From Chloroflexota bacterium (GTDB lineage Bacteria; Chloroflexota; Dehalococcoidia; UBA2979): a stretch of DNA of 37,237 nt. The position numbers and the translations under genes are program-made. Of this stretch, positions 15,309-23,052 are shown in pieces. The DNA is taken from assembly GCA_009840945.1 (NCBI GenBank), contig VXMU01000123.1:47406-84642 (forward strand), written 5' to 3'. The notes under the pieces were generated by a model. It was not told the origin of the DNA and ran no database searches. It worked only from the letters and a program-made list of their open reading frames with translations. Position 1 is the first letter of the stretch. The number at the start of each line of letters is the position of its first letter.

Positions 15309-15959
15309 CTAGTCGCCGTTGAGCTTCGGGACGTTGAGCTGGTCCATGACCCGCTCGAAGACCTCGTACTCCTGCGCGCCGACGACGGCGTAGCGCTCGT
15401 TGAGGATGAACGTCGGCACGCCGGTCACGCCGACGGCCTGCGCCCAGGCGATGCCGTTGTCGACTTGCTGGCGGTAGCGGCCCGTCTGCAGGGCGTCGCG
15501 CAGGTCGTCCACGTCGAGCCCGACGTCGCCACCGATCTGCAGCAGCGTGTCGAGGTCGCCGATGTTGCCGTCCTCCTCGAAGTGGGTGCGGAACAGCGCG
15601 CGGTGGAGTTCATCGCCGTCGTGGCCGAGCTCCTGCGCGTACTCGGCGGTCTCGAGCGAGAGGTGCGAGTTGGGCGTGAAGGTGCGGCCGCGCCGGAAGG
15701 TGATACCCGCCTGCTCGCCACGCAGTTCGAGCGGGGACGGCGGGTCGCCGGGCTTGGTGTAGGGCTCGCGGGTGCGGCCCTCGGGCGGGATCGACGGGTC
15801 GAGCAGGAAGGGCGCCCAGCGGACGTCCACGTCGTACTGCTTGCGGAGCTTCTCGACCTCGACGAGGCCGACATAACACCACGGTCAGATGAAGTCCGAG
15901 ACGATGATGAGCGAGGTGCGCTCTGCTTCGGCGTCGGGGTTGATGGGGTCGGTGGTCAT
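15309..15959 (-). CDS. DsbA/FrnE-like thioredoxin-fold selenoprotein (Sec-Pro-Trp-Cys)
   Basis: Predicted 216-aa DsbA-family oxidoreductase of the FrnE / 2-hydroxychromene-2-carboxylate isomerase-like branch. From ATG 15959 (GGGAG 7 nt upstream) the frame reads to SDFI, meets UGA at 15887-15885 (codon 25), and continues PWCYVG. The family motif here is DF-[IV]-CPWCY-[IV]-G, so UGA replaces exactly the first, nucleophilic Cys and gives U-P-W-C. Downstream the frame is intact to TAG at 15309, with a helical insert and the cis-Pro signature VTGVPTFIL (residues 176-184). A SECIS-like hairpin follows the UGA. Other genes here use UGA as stop, so general UGA recoding is unlikely. No signal peptide is seen, so it is cytoplasmic. 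The alternative is a Cys-to-stop mutation or base error. A caller ignoring Sec would start at GTG 15830 and drop the active site. Confidence 0.85.
15855..15871 (-). promoter_or_regulatory. Candidate bacterial SECIS element
   Basis: Within the coding sequence, directly 3' of the UGA: stem UCGGCCUC, loop GUC, stem GAGGUCGA, 8 bp with one G-U pair. The stem begins 13 nt after the UGA and the apical loop starts at the 22nd base after it, with G first. Those distances and a G at the loop top match the general bacterial SECIS model (SelB-binding hairpin). Confidence 0.65.
15885..15887 (-). other. In-frame UGA, predicted selenocysteine codon
   Basis: UGA at codon 25 of the DsbA/FrnE-like gene, at the position of the first Cys of CPWC. 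Trp is encoded by UGG two codons later and in all other genes here, so UGA is not a Trp codon. Confidence 0.8.
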
Positions 15960-15986
15960 GGAGGAGTCTCCCGCGGCTGCGCGGTC

Positions 15987-15992
15987 AGTGTA
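15987..15992 (-). promoter_or_regulatory. Possible -10 of the selenoprotein gene
   Basis: TACACT read leftward, 27 nt before ATG 15959, in the 84-nt gap after the protease gene. No -35 is visible; transcription from the protease promoter is an alternative. Confidence 0.2.
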
Positions 15993-16043
15993 CGCGCTTC
16001 GCGCCGAAGGGGGCGCAGTCCGGCCGCCGTCGTCCGGGGACGC

Positions 16044-16970
16044 TCACGGCCCTGAGATCGGCCGGACGTCGACGCTCTCCGCTGCGAGGGCGAACGCCAC
16101 GCCCTCGACGGTGAGGTCGGCGATCTTGGACTGCACGATGCCGATCACGTTGCCGCAGATGTCGATGAGCGGGCCGCCGCTGTTGCCGGGATTCGCCGGC
16201 GCGTCGGTCCGGATGTAGTGCAGGCCATCCTCGACGAACCGCTCCGAGACGACCCCGCGGGTCACGCCCGCCGCGGCCGTGCGGTGACCGAGGCCGTAGC
16301 CGATGACCAGGGTGTCGGAGCCGTACTCGGGCGGGGCGCCCCAGGTCAGTGCGCGGGCGTTGCTGTCGGCGCTCAGCACCGCGAGGTCGCCATCGGCGTT
16401 CGTTCCGATCACCTTCGCGGTGACGTCGAGCGTGGCGTTCGTGAGTTGCACGGTGTCTTCCCCGGACACCACGTGCTCGGCGGTGAGCCAGCGGAAGTTG
16501 CCGACGTAGAAGGCCGTGCCGGCGCGGTCGCCCGCGTGCACCTGGGCGACGCTTGCACTGACCCGCGCGGTGGCCGTTGCGGCGGTGCACTCGGCGAGCG
16601 GCGGGTCCGGGTCGGGCTGCGCGACGCCGTCGCGCCGGGCGATGAGCCGTGTGCCGGCGGGGACGCCGCCCGGGTAGAGCTCGTGGAAGCCCCGGTTGAC
16701 GATGTCCGGGGCGGCGGTGATGAGCGGCACGTAACGGCTCCCGGTCCACGCGTACAGCGCGCGGATGTCCGAGCGGTACGCGCACGACTCCAGCTCCGGA
16801 ACGCTGCCGCCCTCGTACGTCACTGTGAAGAAGCCGTGGCTCAGGGGGCCCTGCAGGCAGGGCGAGGGCGACTGGGCCGCTGTATCGGCCACGCTCGCCA
16901 GGGACACGACGGAGAGGATGGCGAGGGCCGCGACGAGCTTCCGGGCGGCGACCGAGGGTGACGGCTGCAT
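16044..16970 (-). CDS. Secreted trypsin-like serine protease (S1C/HtrA-like, no PDZ)
   Basis: Predicted 308-aa exported protease. Residues 1-33 are a Sec signal peptide (Arg-Lys, a hydrophobic core from LVAALAILSVV, then ADTAAQS, with probable cleavage after AQ or AA). The triad is visible: His166 in TAEHVVSG, Asp195 in ADGDLAVLS and Ser264 in NPGNSGGPL. The residues between 38 and 130 form an N-terminal domain with paired Cys (38, 63) and a YPGG-V-PAGT-like stretch, unlike the catalytic part. There is no PDZ domain. ATG 16970 was chosen over much longer upstream readings because the signal peptide starts there; AGGGA is 9 nt upstream. It probably acts outside the cytoplasmic membrane; its substrate is unknown. 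It is divergent from the crotonase at 17209. Confidence 0.88.
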   Translation of the reverse strand: MQPSPSVAARKLVAALAILSVVSLASVADTAAQSPSPCLQGPLSHGFFTVTYEGGSVPELESCAYRSDIRALYAWTGSRYVPLITAAPDIVNRGFHELYPGGVPAGTRLIARRDGVAQPDPDPPLAECTAATATARVSASVAQVHAGDRAGTAFYVGNFRWLTAEHVVSGEDTVQLTNATLDVTAKVIGTNADGDLAVLSADSNARALTWGAPPEYGSDTLVIGYGLGHRTAAAGVTRGVVSERFVEDGLHYIRTDAPANPGNSGGPLIDICGNVIGIVQSKIADLTVEGVAFALAAESVDVRPISGP

Positions 16971-17072
16971 CTCGCGCTTCCCTGCTGCGTCCTGCCTGAG
17001 TTGCGTCCCGGCTGCCGTGGAACGCGACAATCGTACCCGCATGGCGGCGTACCAACGCGCACGCGCGCCCGT

Positions 17073-17078
17073 TATGAT
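17073..17078 (+). promoter_or_regulatory. Possible -10 for the crotonase operon
   Basis: TATGAT, 5 of 6 to consensus, about 130 nt before the GTG at 17209 in a 238-nt divergent region. No -35 at the right spacing. A stem with internal loop (CTCGC / GCGAG and GCGCC / GGCGC, about 17137-17170) lies in the would-be leader. Confidence 0.3.
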
Positions 17079-17208
17079 GGGCGCCGTGTGAGGCCCGCCG
17101 CGCGGGGGAGATCGCCTCGAAACACCAACGGCAGGTCCTCGCGCCGCGCCGTCATGGCGCGCCAGCGAGTTGAGCGGAACGCGAACACGCGCGTGAGGAG
17201 TGCCAACA

Positions 17209-18000
17209 GTGGCTGTGCAGACTTTCGAGCTCATCGACTACGAGGTCCGTGACCGGACCGCGTGGATCACCATCAACAACGCCGAGCGGATGAACGCGCT
17301 GAGCATCGGCGTCGTGAACGGCCTGTACGACGCCTTCACGGAGTTCACGAACGACGACGACGCGCTGGTCGCGATCCTCATCGGTGGCGGCGGCCGCGCC
17401 TTCTGTGCGGGCGCTGACCTCGTCGCGATGACGCAGCGCGACCAGACCGAGGGACAGGGCGCGCCCGCTCCCACGCGGCCGGGGCTGGAGGCCGTCTCCG
17501 AGTGCCCGAAGCCGATCATCGCAGCCATCGACGGCTACGCGCTGGCCGGCGGGATGCAGCTTTCGAGCCGCTGCGACATCCGCATCGCGACCGAGAAGTC
17601 GCGGGTGGGCATGCCCGAGGTCCGACGCTCCCTCGTCGCCGTCGGCATGGTCGACACGGCCGAACGGTTCGTGCCGCGCGGCGAGGCGATGTGGATCCTG
17701 CTCACCGCGGACCACATGACCGCCGAGCGCGCCTACGACATCGGGTTCCTGCAGGCGCTGGTGCCCGACCGCGACGCGCTCATCGCCGAGGCGACCCGCG
17801 TCGCCGACGAGATCAAGAAGAACGCGCCGCTGGCGGTGCAGGCGGTCAAGCGGACCATCGTCCACACCAGCCACATGTCGCCGCTGGACGCGATCCACTA
17901 CCGCAACGCTCTCAACGAGAAGGTGGAGCAGAGCGAGGACCGCATGGAGGGCCCCAAGGCCTTCGCCGAGAAGCGCGACCCCGTCTGGAAGATGCGCTAG
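17209..18000 (+). CDS. Enoyl-CoA hydratase/isomerase family protein (crotonase) 1
   Basis: Predicted 263-aa crotonase. It has the CoA/oxyanion motif GGRAFCAGADL (61-71) and the second oxyanion segment DGYALAGGMQLSSRCD (108-123). Where rat mitochondrial hydratase has the catalytic Glu144, this protein has Gln117; the equivalent of Glu164 is kept (Glu137 in MPEVR). Loss of one Glu makes plain hydration less certain and isomerase, hydrolase or other crotonase chemistry possible. GTG 17209 is chosen over GTG 17200 because GAGGAG ends 8 nt before it. The C-terminal FAEKRDPVWK is shared with the crotonase at 36112. It is followed by a strong stem-loop. Confidence 0.9.
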   Translation: MAVQTFELIDYEVRDRTAWITINNAERMNALSIGVVNGLYDAFTEFTNDDDALVAILIGGGGRAFCAGADLVAMTQRDQTEGQGAPAPTRPGLEAVSECPKPIIAAIDGYALAGGMQLSSRCDIRIATEKSRVGMPEVRRSLVAVGMVDTAERFVPRGEAMWILLTADHMTAERAYDIGFLQALVPDRDALIAEATRVADEIKKNAPLAVQAVKRTIVHTSHMSPLDAIHYRNALNEKVEQSEDRMEGPKAFAEKRDPVWKMR

Positions 18001-18047
18001 ACGATTCCCACCGGAGCGGCGTCCGCGGCGGGACGTCGCTCCACACC

Positions 18048-18092
18048 GGCGGAGGCTGCCGTCCGGGTCTGTCCCGGGCGGCCGCTTCCGCC
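18048..18092 (+). terminator. 20-bp stem-loop after crotonase 1
   Basis: Stem from GGCGGAGGCTGCCGTCCGGG to its complement at 18073-18092, with two wobble pairs and one mismatch, loop TCTGT. No U tract. It lies 47 nt after the crotonase stop and separates it from the fused CoA-transferase. The remainder of 18001-18180 shows nothing else. Confidence 0.6.
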
Positions 18093-18180
18093 GTACGGCT
18101 TCCCCCACCTCGCCGGGGGATGCACGCGTCGTTCGAGCAGGCGAGGAGGCCGCCGGGTGCGGCGGCGTGAGGAGGACGCC

Positions 18181-20655
18181 ATGAGCGGGCCATTCGAGGC
18201 GCTGCGGGTCATCGACCTCAGCAGCGGACAGCCGGGGGGCGTCACCACCATGGTGCTCGCCGACTACGGGGCCGACGTGATCAAGGTGGAGCCTCCCGGC
18301 GGCGACCCCGGCCGCGCCGAGCCCGCCAGCCCGATGTGGCTGCGCGGCAAGCGCAGCGTGACGCTCGACCTCTCCGACGCCGCGGACCGCGGCCGCCTCC
18401 ACGCGCTCGTGCGCGGCGCCGACGTGGTCGTCGCCTCGTTCGCACCGGGCGAGGGCGAGGCCGCCGAGGCCGACTACGAGACGCTCTCGGCGCTCAACCC
18501 CGGCCTCGTCTACTGCTCGATCACGGGCTGGGGCCTGAGCGGCCCGTACGCACACTACCCGGCCAGCGAGCCGCTGGTGGCTGCGAAGTCCGGGCGCATG
18601 CAGTCCTTCGCCGGCGTCGTCCGCCGCGAGGGCCCCGCGTACAGCGCGGTCAAGACGGGCACCCACGCCGCGACGCAGTCGGCGATCGCCGGCATCCTCG
18701 GCGCGCTGCTCGTGCGCGACCGGCTCGGCTCCGGGCAACTCGTGGAGACGAGCGTGCTGCGCGGGATGCTGCCGTACGACTTCCGCACGCTCATCGCCGA
18801 GCAGCTCACGCCGCGCTACCCCTCGCTGCTCGCCGACGACCCGTTCGCGCGGTTCGGCCCGGACGGGCTGCCGATGCTCGGCTACCAGCCGGTGATGACG
18901 AAGGACGGGCGCTGGATCCAGTTCGCGAACCTGCTGGAGCACCTCGTGCACTCCAGCCTGGTGGCGATGGACCTCGCCGCCGACGTGCTCGGCGACCCGC
19001 GCTACGCGGGGACGCCGAACGGGCTCACGCCCGAGGCGCGCGAGGAGGTCCGCAACATCATGCTCGAGCGCGTCCAGGAGCGGACGGCCGCCGAGTGGAT
19101 GGAGGCGTTCAGCGAGAACGGGAACGTCGCCGCCGAGATCGTCGGCACGGCCCAGGAGGCGCTCAGTCACCCGGACATGGAGGCGAACCGCGAGGTCGTC
19201 GACATGGAGCACCCGGAGCACGGCACCGTGCGGCAGCTCGGGCTGCTCGCGCGGCTCACCGAGACGCCGGGCGAGGTCGGCGGCGCCGGCCCGCAGCCCG
19301 GCGAGCACACCACCGAGGTGCTCGCGGAGGCGCCGCGCGCCGCGTGGACGCCGCCCTCGACGAACGGCTCGCCGCCGAAGCACCCGCTTGAGGGTGTGAC
19401 GGTGCTGGAGTTCGCGACGATCATCGCCGCGCCGCTCGGCGCGTCGCTGCTCGGCGACATGGGGGCGCGCGTGATCAAGGTCGAGCCGGTCGACGGCGGC
19501 GACCCGATCCGCGGGCTCGGCGTCGGCCTCGGCGCGATGTTCGGCTCCGCCAAGACCACGGCGTCGAAGGAGAGCATCTGCATCGACCTCAAGTCTGAGC
19601 GCGGGCAGGAGATCGTGAGCAGGCTCATCGAGCACGCCGACGTGATCGTCCACAACTACCGGCCGGGCGTGCCCGACCGCCTGGGCATCGGCTACGAGCA
19701 GGCGAAGGCGATCAAGCCCGACATCGTGTGGGTCAGCGTCAACGGCTACGGCCCCGACGGGCCCGGCGCTCGCCGGCCCTCGGCGCACCCGATCCCGGGT
19801 GCGGTCTGCGGCGGGGCGCTCATGCAGTCCGGCGTGGACTGGCCGCCCAACGGCTACAGCTCGATCGACGACATCCGCGAGGCCTCGCGCTGGTTCTCGC
19901 GCGCGAACGAGGGCAACCCGGACCCGAACACCTCGATGTGCGTCGCCACCACGGCGATGCTCGGCCTCATGGCCCGCCACCAGACGGGCAAGGGCCAGCG
20001 CATCTTCCTCAGCATGCTGGGGGCCAACGGCTACGCGAACGCCGAGGACTTCTTGTCCTACGACGGCAAGGCGGAGCGGCCGACGCTCGACCGCTGGCTG
20101 CACGGCACCAGCGCGCTCAACCGCCTCTACCGCTCGCAGGACGGCTGGGTCTTCCTCGCAGCCGATGACGACGCGTCGTGGGGCGCGCTGGCCGCCGCCA
20201 GCGTGAACGGCATCGGCGCCGACGGGCGCTTCGCGACGGCCGAGGGCCGCCGTGAGCACGACGCCGCGCTGACCGAGGCGCTCGAGGCGATGTTCGCCCT
20301 GCGCGACGCCGACGAGTGGGAGCGCGACCTGATCGCCGCCGGCGTCGGCTGCGTCAACGCCGGCGCCTACGACAGCCCTGGCGCGTTCCTCCTGGAGGAC
20401 GAGCACGCGCAGGCCAACGGACTGCTCACCGACGCGCAGCACGCGCTGTGGGGCGAGTACCGGCGGTGGGGCCCGCCCTCGACGTTCAGCGCGACGCCGG
20501 GCAACCCGCACGCGGGCGTGCTCGCGGGGCAGCACACCGACGAGCTGCTGGCCGAAGCGGGCTACAGCCCGGCCGAGGTCGAGGCGCTGCGCGCCGACAA
20601 CGTCGTGTGGTCCGAGGTGCCGATGGAGCTGCCGGAACCCGTGACCGTCGCGTAG
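18181..20655 (+). CDS. Fused double class III CoA-transferase (CaiB/BaiF x2)
   Basis: Predicted 824-aa protein with two CaiB/BaiF domains, about 1-385 and 400-824, instead of the usual single ~400-aa domain. Each half has its own N-terminal Rossmann-like start (ALRVIDLSSGQPGG and GVTVLEFATIIAAP), the GADVIKVEPPGG / GARVIKVEPVDGG strand and a G-[SK]-GQ turn. The place 22 residues before the turn is Thr161 in the first half and Asp581 (NPDPNTS) in the second, so perhaps only the second half has the catalytic Asp. Class III enzymes are interlocked dimers; a fusion could act as a built-in heterodimer, as in DddD. ATG 18181 has GAGGAGG 5 nt upstream. The Gfo/Idh gene follows after 12 nt. Confidence 0.88.
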   Translation: MSGPFEALRVIDLSSGQPGGVTTMVLADYGADVIKVEPPGGDPGRAEPASPMWLRGKRSVTLDLSDAADRGRLHALVRGADVVVASFAPGEGEAAEADYETLSALNPGLVYCSITGWGLSGPYAHYPASEPLVAAKSGRMQSFAGVVRREGPAYSAVKTGTHAATQSAIAGILGALLVRDRLGSGQLVETSVLRGMLPYDFRTLIAEQLTPRYPSLLADDPFARFGPDGLPMLGYQPVMTKDGRWIQFANLLEHLVHSSLVAMDLAADVLGDPRYAGTPNGLTPEAREEVRNIMLERVQERTAAEWMEAFSENGNVAAEIVGTAQEALSHPDMEANREVVDMEHPEHGTVRQLGLLARLTETPGEVGGAGPQPGEHTTEVLAEAPRAAWTPPSTNGSPPKHPLEGVTVLEFATIIAAPLGASLLGDMGARVIKVEPVDGGDPIRGLGVGLGAMFGSAKTTASKESICIDLKSERGQEIVSRLIEHADVIVHNYRPGVPDRLGIGYEQAKAIKPDIVWVSVNGYGPDGPGARRPSAHPIPGAVCGGALMQSGVDWPPNGYSSIDDIREASRWFSRANEGNPDPNTSMCVATTAMLGLMARHQTGKGQRIFLSMLGANGYANAEDFLSYDGKAERPTLDRWLHGTSALNRLYRSQDGWVFLAADDDASWGALAAASVNGIGADGRFATAEGRREHDAALTEALEAMFALRDADEWERDLIAAGVGCVNAGAYDSPGAFLLEDEHAQANGLLTDAQHALWGEYRRWGPPSTFSATPGNPHAGVLAGQHTDELLAEAGYSPAEVEALRADNVVWSEVPMELPEPVTVA

Positions 20656-20667
20656 CGAGGACGTGTG

Positions 20668-21765
20668 ATGGCGGGTGACCGCATCGGCGTCGGGATCGTC
20701 GGCGCGAACGTGCGCTACGGGTGGGGCACGCGCGCCCACCTGCCGGCGCTCGCCGCGCTCCCTGAGTTCGAGGTCGTCGGTGTCGCGACGACGCGGATGG
20801 AGACGGCCACCGAGACGGCGGAGCAGCACGGCATCCCGCACGCCTTCGACAGCGCACAGGCGCTGGCCGAGCACCCCGACGTCGAGCTCGTGCTGGTGTG
20901 TGTGCGCGTGCCTGCCCACCACGAGTTGACCGCGACGGCGCTGCGCGCCGGCAAGCACGTCTTCACCGAGTGGCCCCTGGGCGCGAACACGACCGAGGCG
21001 CGCGAGTTGCTCGACCTCGCGGAGTCGGCGGGCGTGCGGCACATGGTCGGGCTACAGGCGCGCGCCGCGCCGCAGTTCGTGCGGATGCAGCAGCTCATCG
21101 CCGAGGGCTACGTGGGGGATGTCCTCTCCGCCACGATGCGCCAGACGCTGCCGGGCGCGGGGCCGCGCCGCGAGTCCTTCGCGTGGGCCGTCGACGCTTC
21201 CAAGGGCGCCTCGACGCTCTCGATTGCGTCGGGGCACGCGCTGGACGCGCTCGCGTTCTGCCTCGGCGAGTTCCGCTCGGTGAGCGGGACCGTCGCGACG
21301 CGCGTGCGCACCGTCGACGTCATCGACACGGGCGACACCGTCGAGGTGACCTCGCCGGACACGGTGCACGTCTCGGGCGAGACGGAGGGCGGCGCGGCCG
21401 TCTCCGTCGCGATCAGCAGCGTCCCGTCCCACGGATCGGGGCTGCGGTTCGAGGTCCACGGTTCGGAGGGCGTGCTGCTGCTGACCTCGGACGGCATGTC
21501 ACAGATCGCCGCGCTTTCGCTGAGCGGCGCGCGCAGCGGGGACGGCGAGGTCGCCGAGCTGCCGATCCCCGACGACTGCTGGTGGGTGCCACGGGACCTC
21601 GTCGGCCCCGGGCTCAACGTGGCCCAGCTCTTCCGCCGCCTCGGCGAGTCGATCCGCAACGGCGAGCCGGTCACACCCGACTTCGCCCACGCGGTCCGCC
21701 GCCACGAGCTCCTCGACGCGATCCAGCGCGCCTCCGACACCGGGGAGCGGCAGACCATCTCGTAG
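20668..21765 (+). CDS. Gfo/Idh/MocA family oxidoreductase
   Basis: Predicted 365-aa NAD(P)-dependent oxidoreductase. It begins with the Rossmann motif GVGIVGANV (7-15) and has the usual two-domain length. Where most members have the catalytic EKP, it has EWP (101-103), so the Lys is replaced by Trp. That variant occurs in Gal80-like members, some of which are sensors rather than enzymes (from memory of the family). Residues about 125-365 form the C-terminal alpha/beta domain. GAGG lies 7 nt before ATG 20668; the gene follows the fused CoA-transferase closely and likely shares its transcript. Its substrate, presumably an alcohol or cyclitol/sugar-like compound if catalytic, is not evident. Confidence 0.85.
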   Translation: MAGDRIGVGIVGANVRYGWGTRAHLPALAALPEFEVVGVATTRMETATETAEQHGIPHAFDSAQALAEHPDVELVLVCVRVPAHHELTATALRAGKHVFTEWPLGANTTEARELLDLAESAGVRHMVGLQARAAPQFVRMQQLIAEGYVGDVLSATMRQTLPGAGPRRESFAWAVDASKGASTLSIASGHALDALAFCLGEFRSVSGTVATRVRTVDVIDTGDTVEVTSPDTVHVSGETEGGAAVSVAISSVPSHGSGLRFEVHGSEGVLLLTSDGMSQIAALSLSGARSGDGEVAELPIPDDCWWVPRDLVGPGLNVAQLFRRLGESIRNGEPVTPDFAHAVRRHELLDAIQRASDTGERQTIS

Positions 21766-21821
21766 TGCCGTCGTCGGACGGGTGGCCCCCCAGGTCGTGG
21801 GCGCTACCGCGCTGACCGTAC

Positions 21822-22010
21822 TTACGACGCGAGTGAGACCGACCTGCGTGGCTCGTTGATCACGGCGACGTGCTCGTGCCAGTCCGGCTCACGCTCTGGC
21901 CCGGCGATCTCGTCGCACTCACGGAAGAACGCTTCGAGCTCCGCGTCCGACTCGAAGGGCCGGGAGCGCGCTCGGCCGTCGCGCTCCGGTTCGCGCTGCT
22001 GCTGCTCCAT
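21822..22010 (-). CDS. Small hypothetical protein, 62 aa
   Basis: Predicted 62-aa hydrophilic, mostly acidic protein after a basic N-terminus. ATG 22010 is preceded by GAGGAG at 7 nt, a good ribosome binding site. The core (ESDAELEAFFRECDEIAG) looks helical and ends in HEHVAVINEPRR. It lies 37 nt downstream of the FabG-like gene on the same strand, so it may be its operon partner. I do not recognise a family; the size and charge would suit an antitoxin or small regulator, but no toxin gene is adjacent. Confidence 0.55.
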   Translation of the reverse strand: MEQQQREPERDGRARSRPFESDAELEAFFRECDEIAGPEREPDWHEHVAVINEPRRSVSLAS

Positions 22011-22047
22011 CGCGCACTCCTCGACCCCGACAGACGTACCTGACTCT

Positions 22048-22797
22048 CTAGTGGACGAACATGCCGCCGTTGACGTTGAACACCGAGCCCGTGATGTAGG
22101 TGCCCTCGGTGACGATGTAGCGGACGAGGCTCGCGACCTCCTCGGGCTCGCCGAGGCGGCCGAGCAGGATCTCGCCCATCAGGTTCTCACGCTGCTGCTC
22201 GTTCAGCCCCGACAGCATGTCGGTCTCGATGAACCCCGGCGCGACCGCGTTGACGTTGATGTGGAAGCGAGCGCCCTCGCGCGCCAGCCCGCGCACGAAG
22301 CCGATCGCCGCCTCCTTCGAGGTGCCGTAGTTGACCAGCCCCAGCCGGCCCGTCTCGCCGACGATCGAGGAGATGCAGACGACGTGCCCGCCGCCGGCCT
22401 CGCCCATCACCGGCCAGACCGGCTTCGTGACGTTGTAGAGCCCGTTCACATTGGTCTCGATGACCGTGTGCCACTCCTCGGGCGTCATGCGCGCGACCGT
22501 GCGGTCCGCGGTGGTGCCGGCGTTGTTGATGAGCACGCGCACCGGCCCGAGGTCGTTCACGACTGCCTCGACCATCGCCTCACATGCCGCGGTGTCGGAG
22601 ACGTCCGCCTGGTAGGCGCGTGCGGAGCCGCCCGCGCCCTCGATCTCGGAGACGACTCCCGCGGCCGCGTCGGCGTTTGCCCGGTAGTTGACCGCGACGG
22701 CCGCGCCCTGGCCCGCGAGCTCCAGCGCGATCGCCCGCCCGATGCCCCTCGACCCGCCCGTGACGAGTGCGACCTGTCCGTCCAGCGCTCCAGCCAT
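22048..22797 (-). CDS. 3-oxoacyl-[ACP]/acetoacetyl-CoA reductase-like SDR (FabG/PhaB type)
   Basis: Predicted 249-aa classical short-chain dehydrogenase/reductase. It has the nucleotide motif TGGSRGIG (13-20), NNAG (91-94) and the catalytic Asn116, Ser144, Tyr157 and Lys161 (YGTSK). The C-terminus (ITGSVFNVNGGMFVH) is like that of PhaB/FabG enzymes, which reduce 3-oxoacyl thioesters with NADPH. Arg39 after the second strand (NYRAN) suits NADPH. GAGGAGGG lies about 7 nt before ATG 22797. In this setting it would reduce or oxidise a 3-oxo/3-hydroxyacyl-CoA produced by the crotonases. Confidence 0.9.
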   Translation of the reverse strand: MAGALDGQVALVTGGSRGIGRAIALELAGQGAAVAVNYRANADAAAGVVSEIEGAGGSARAYQADVSDTAACEAMVEAVVNDLGPVRVLINNAGTTADRTVARMTPEEWHTVIETNVNGLYNVTKPVWPVMGEAGGGHVVCISSIVGETGRLGLVNYGTSKEAAIGFVRGLAREGARFHINVNAVAPGFIETDMLSGLNEQQRENLMGEILLGRLGEPEEVASLVRYIVTEGTYITGSVFNVNGGMFVH

Positions 22798-23020
22798 GTG
22801 ATGCCCTCCTCGGTGTCGTGTTGCGTTGCCGCGCGCACCGTACAGCACCGAGGGCGTGGGCGGGGAGTGGCGAGGCGCTCCGCCGTCGGGCACCAGATCC
22901 AGCCGCCACCGCCTGACGGTGCGACGCCGTATCCTGCTTGGCACGGCCCGGCTACGCGGCCCGCACCAGGGCTGGCTTCCGGGCGCCCCGGCGCTGGCCC
23001 CGCTGCCCCGAGGCCGTACG

Positions 23021-23038
23021 ACCGCCCCCACGGGCGGT
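23021..23038 (+). promoter_or_regulatory. Leader hairpin before MFS gene
   Basis: ACCGCCC, loop CCAC, GGGCGGT: a 7-bp perfect stem ending 14 nt before ATG 23053 and abutting the GGAG ribosome binding site. It could affect initiation. The rest of the 255-nt divergent region (22798-23052) is GC-rich, with a weak possible three-way fold at 22918-22967. Confidence 0.35.
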
Positions 23039-23052
23039 GAGTTGGAGCCTGC

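Noticed and set aside
15885-15887. UGA as a stop, making the DsbA-like gene a pseudogene, or UGA read as Trp
   Set aside because: It sits exactly at a catalytic Cys, the frame is intact afterwards, and a SECIS-like hairpin follows; UGG encodes Trp and UGA ends other genes in this window. A base error remains possible.
17152-21042. A 1296-codon open frame on the minus strand opposite the crotonase and fused CoA-transferase
   Set aside because: Composition is Arg/Val/Ala/His-rich with no motif; it is the GC-rich shadow of the real genes on the plus strand, which have clear motifs and ribosome binding sites.
22918-22967. Possible three-way-junction RNA (GGTGCG / CGCACC outer stem) upstream of the first MFS gene
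   Set aside because: One inner stem is only 3 bp, and GC-rich DNA folds easily; no riboswitch class is matched.
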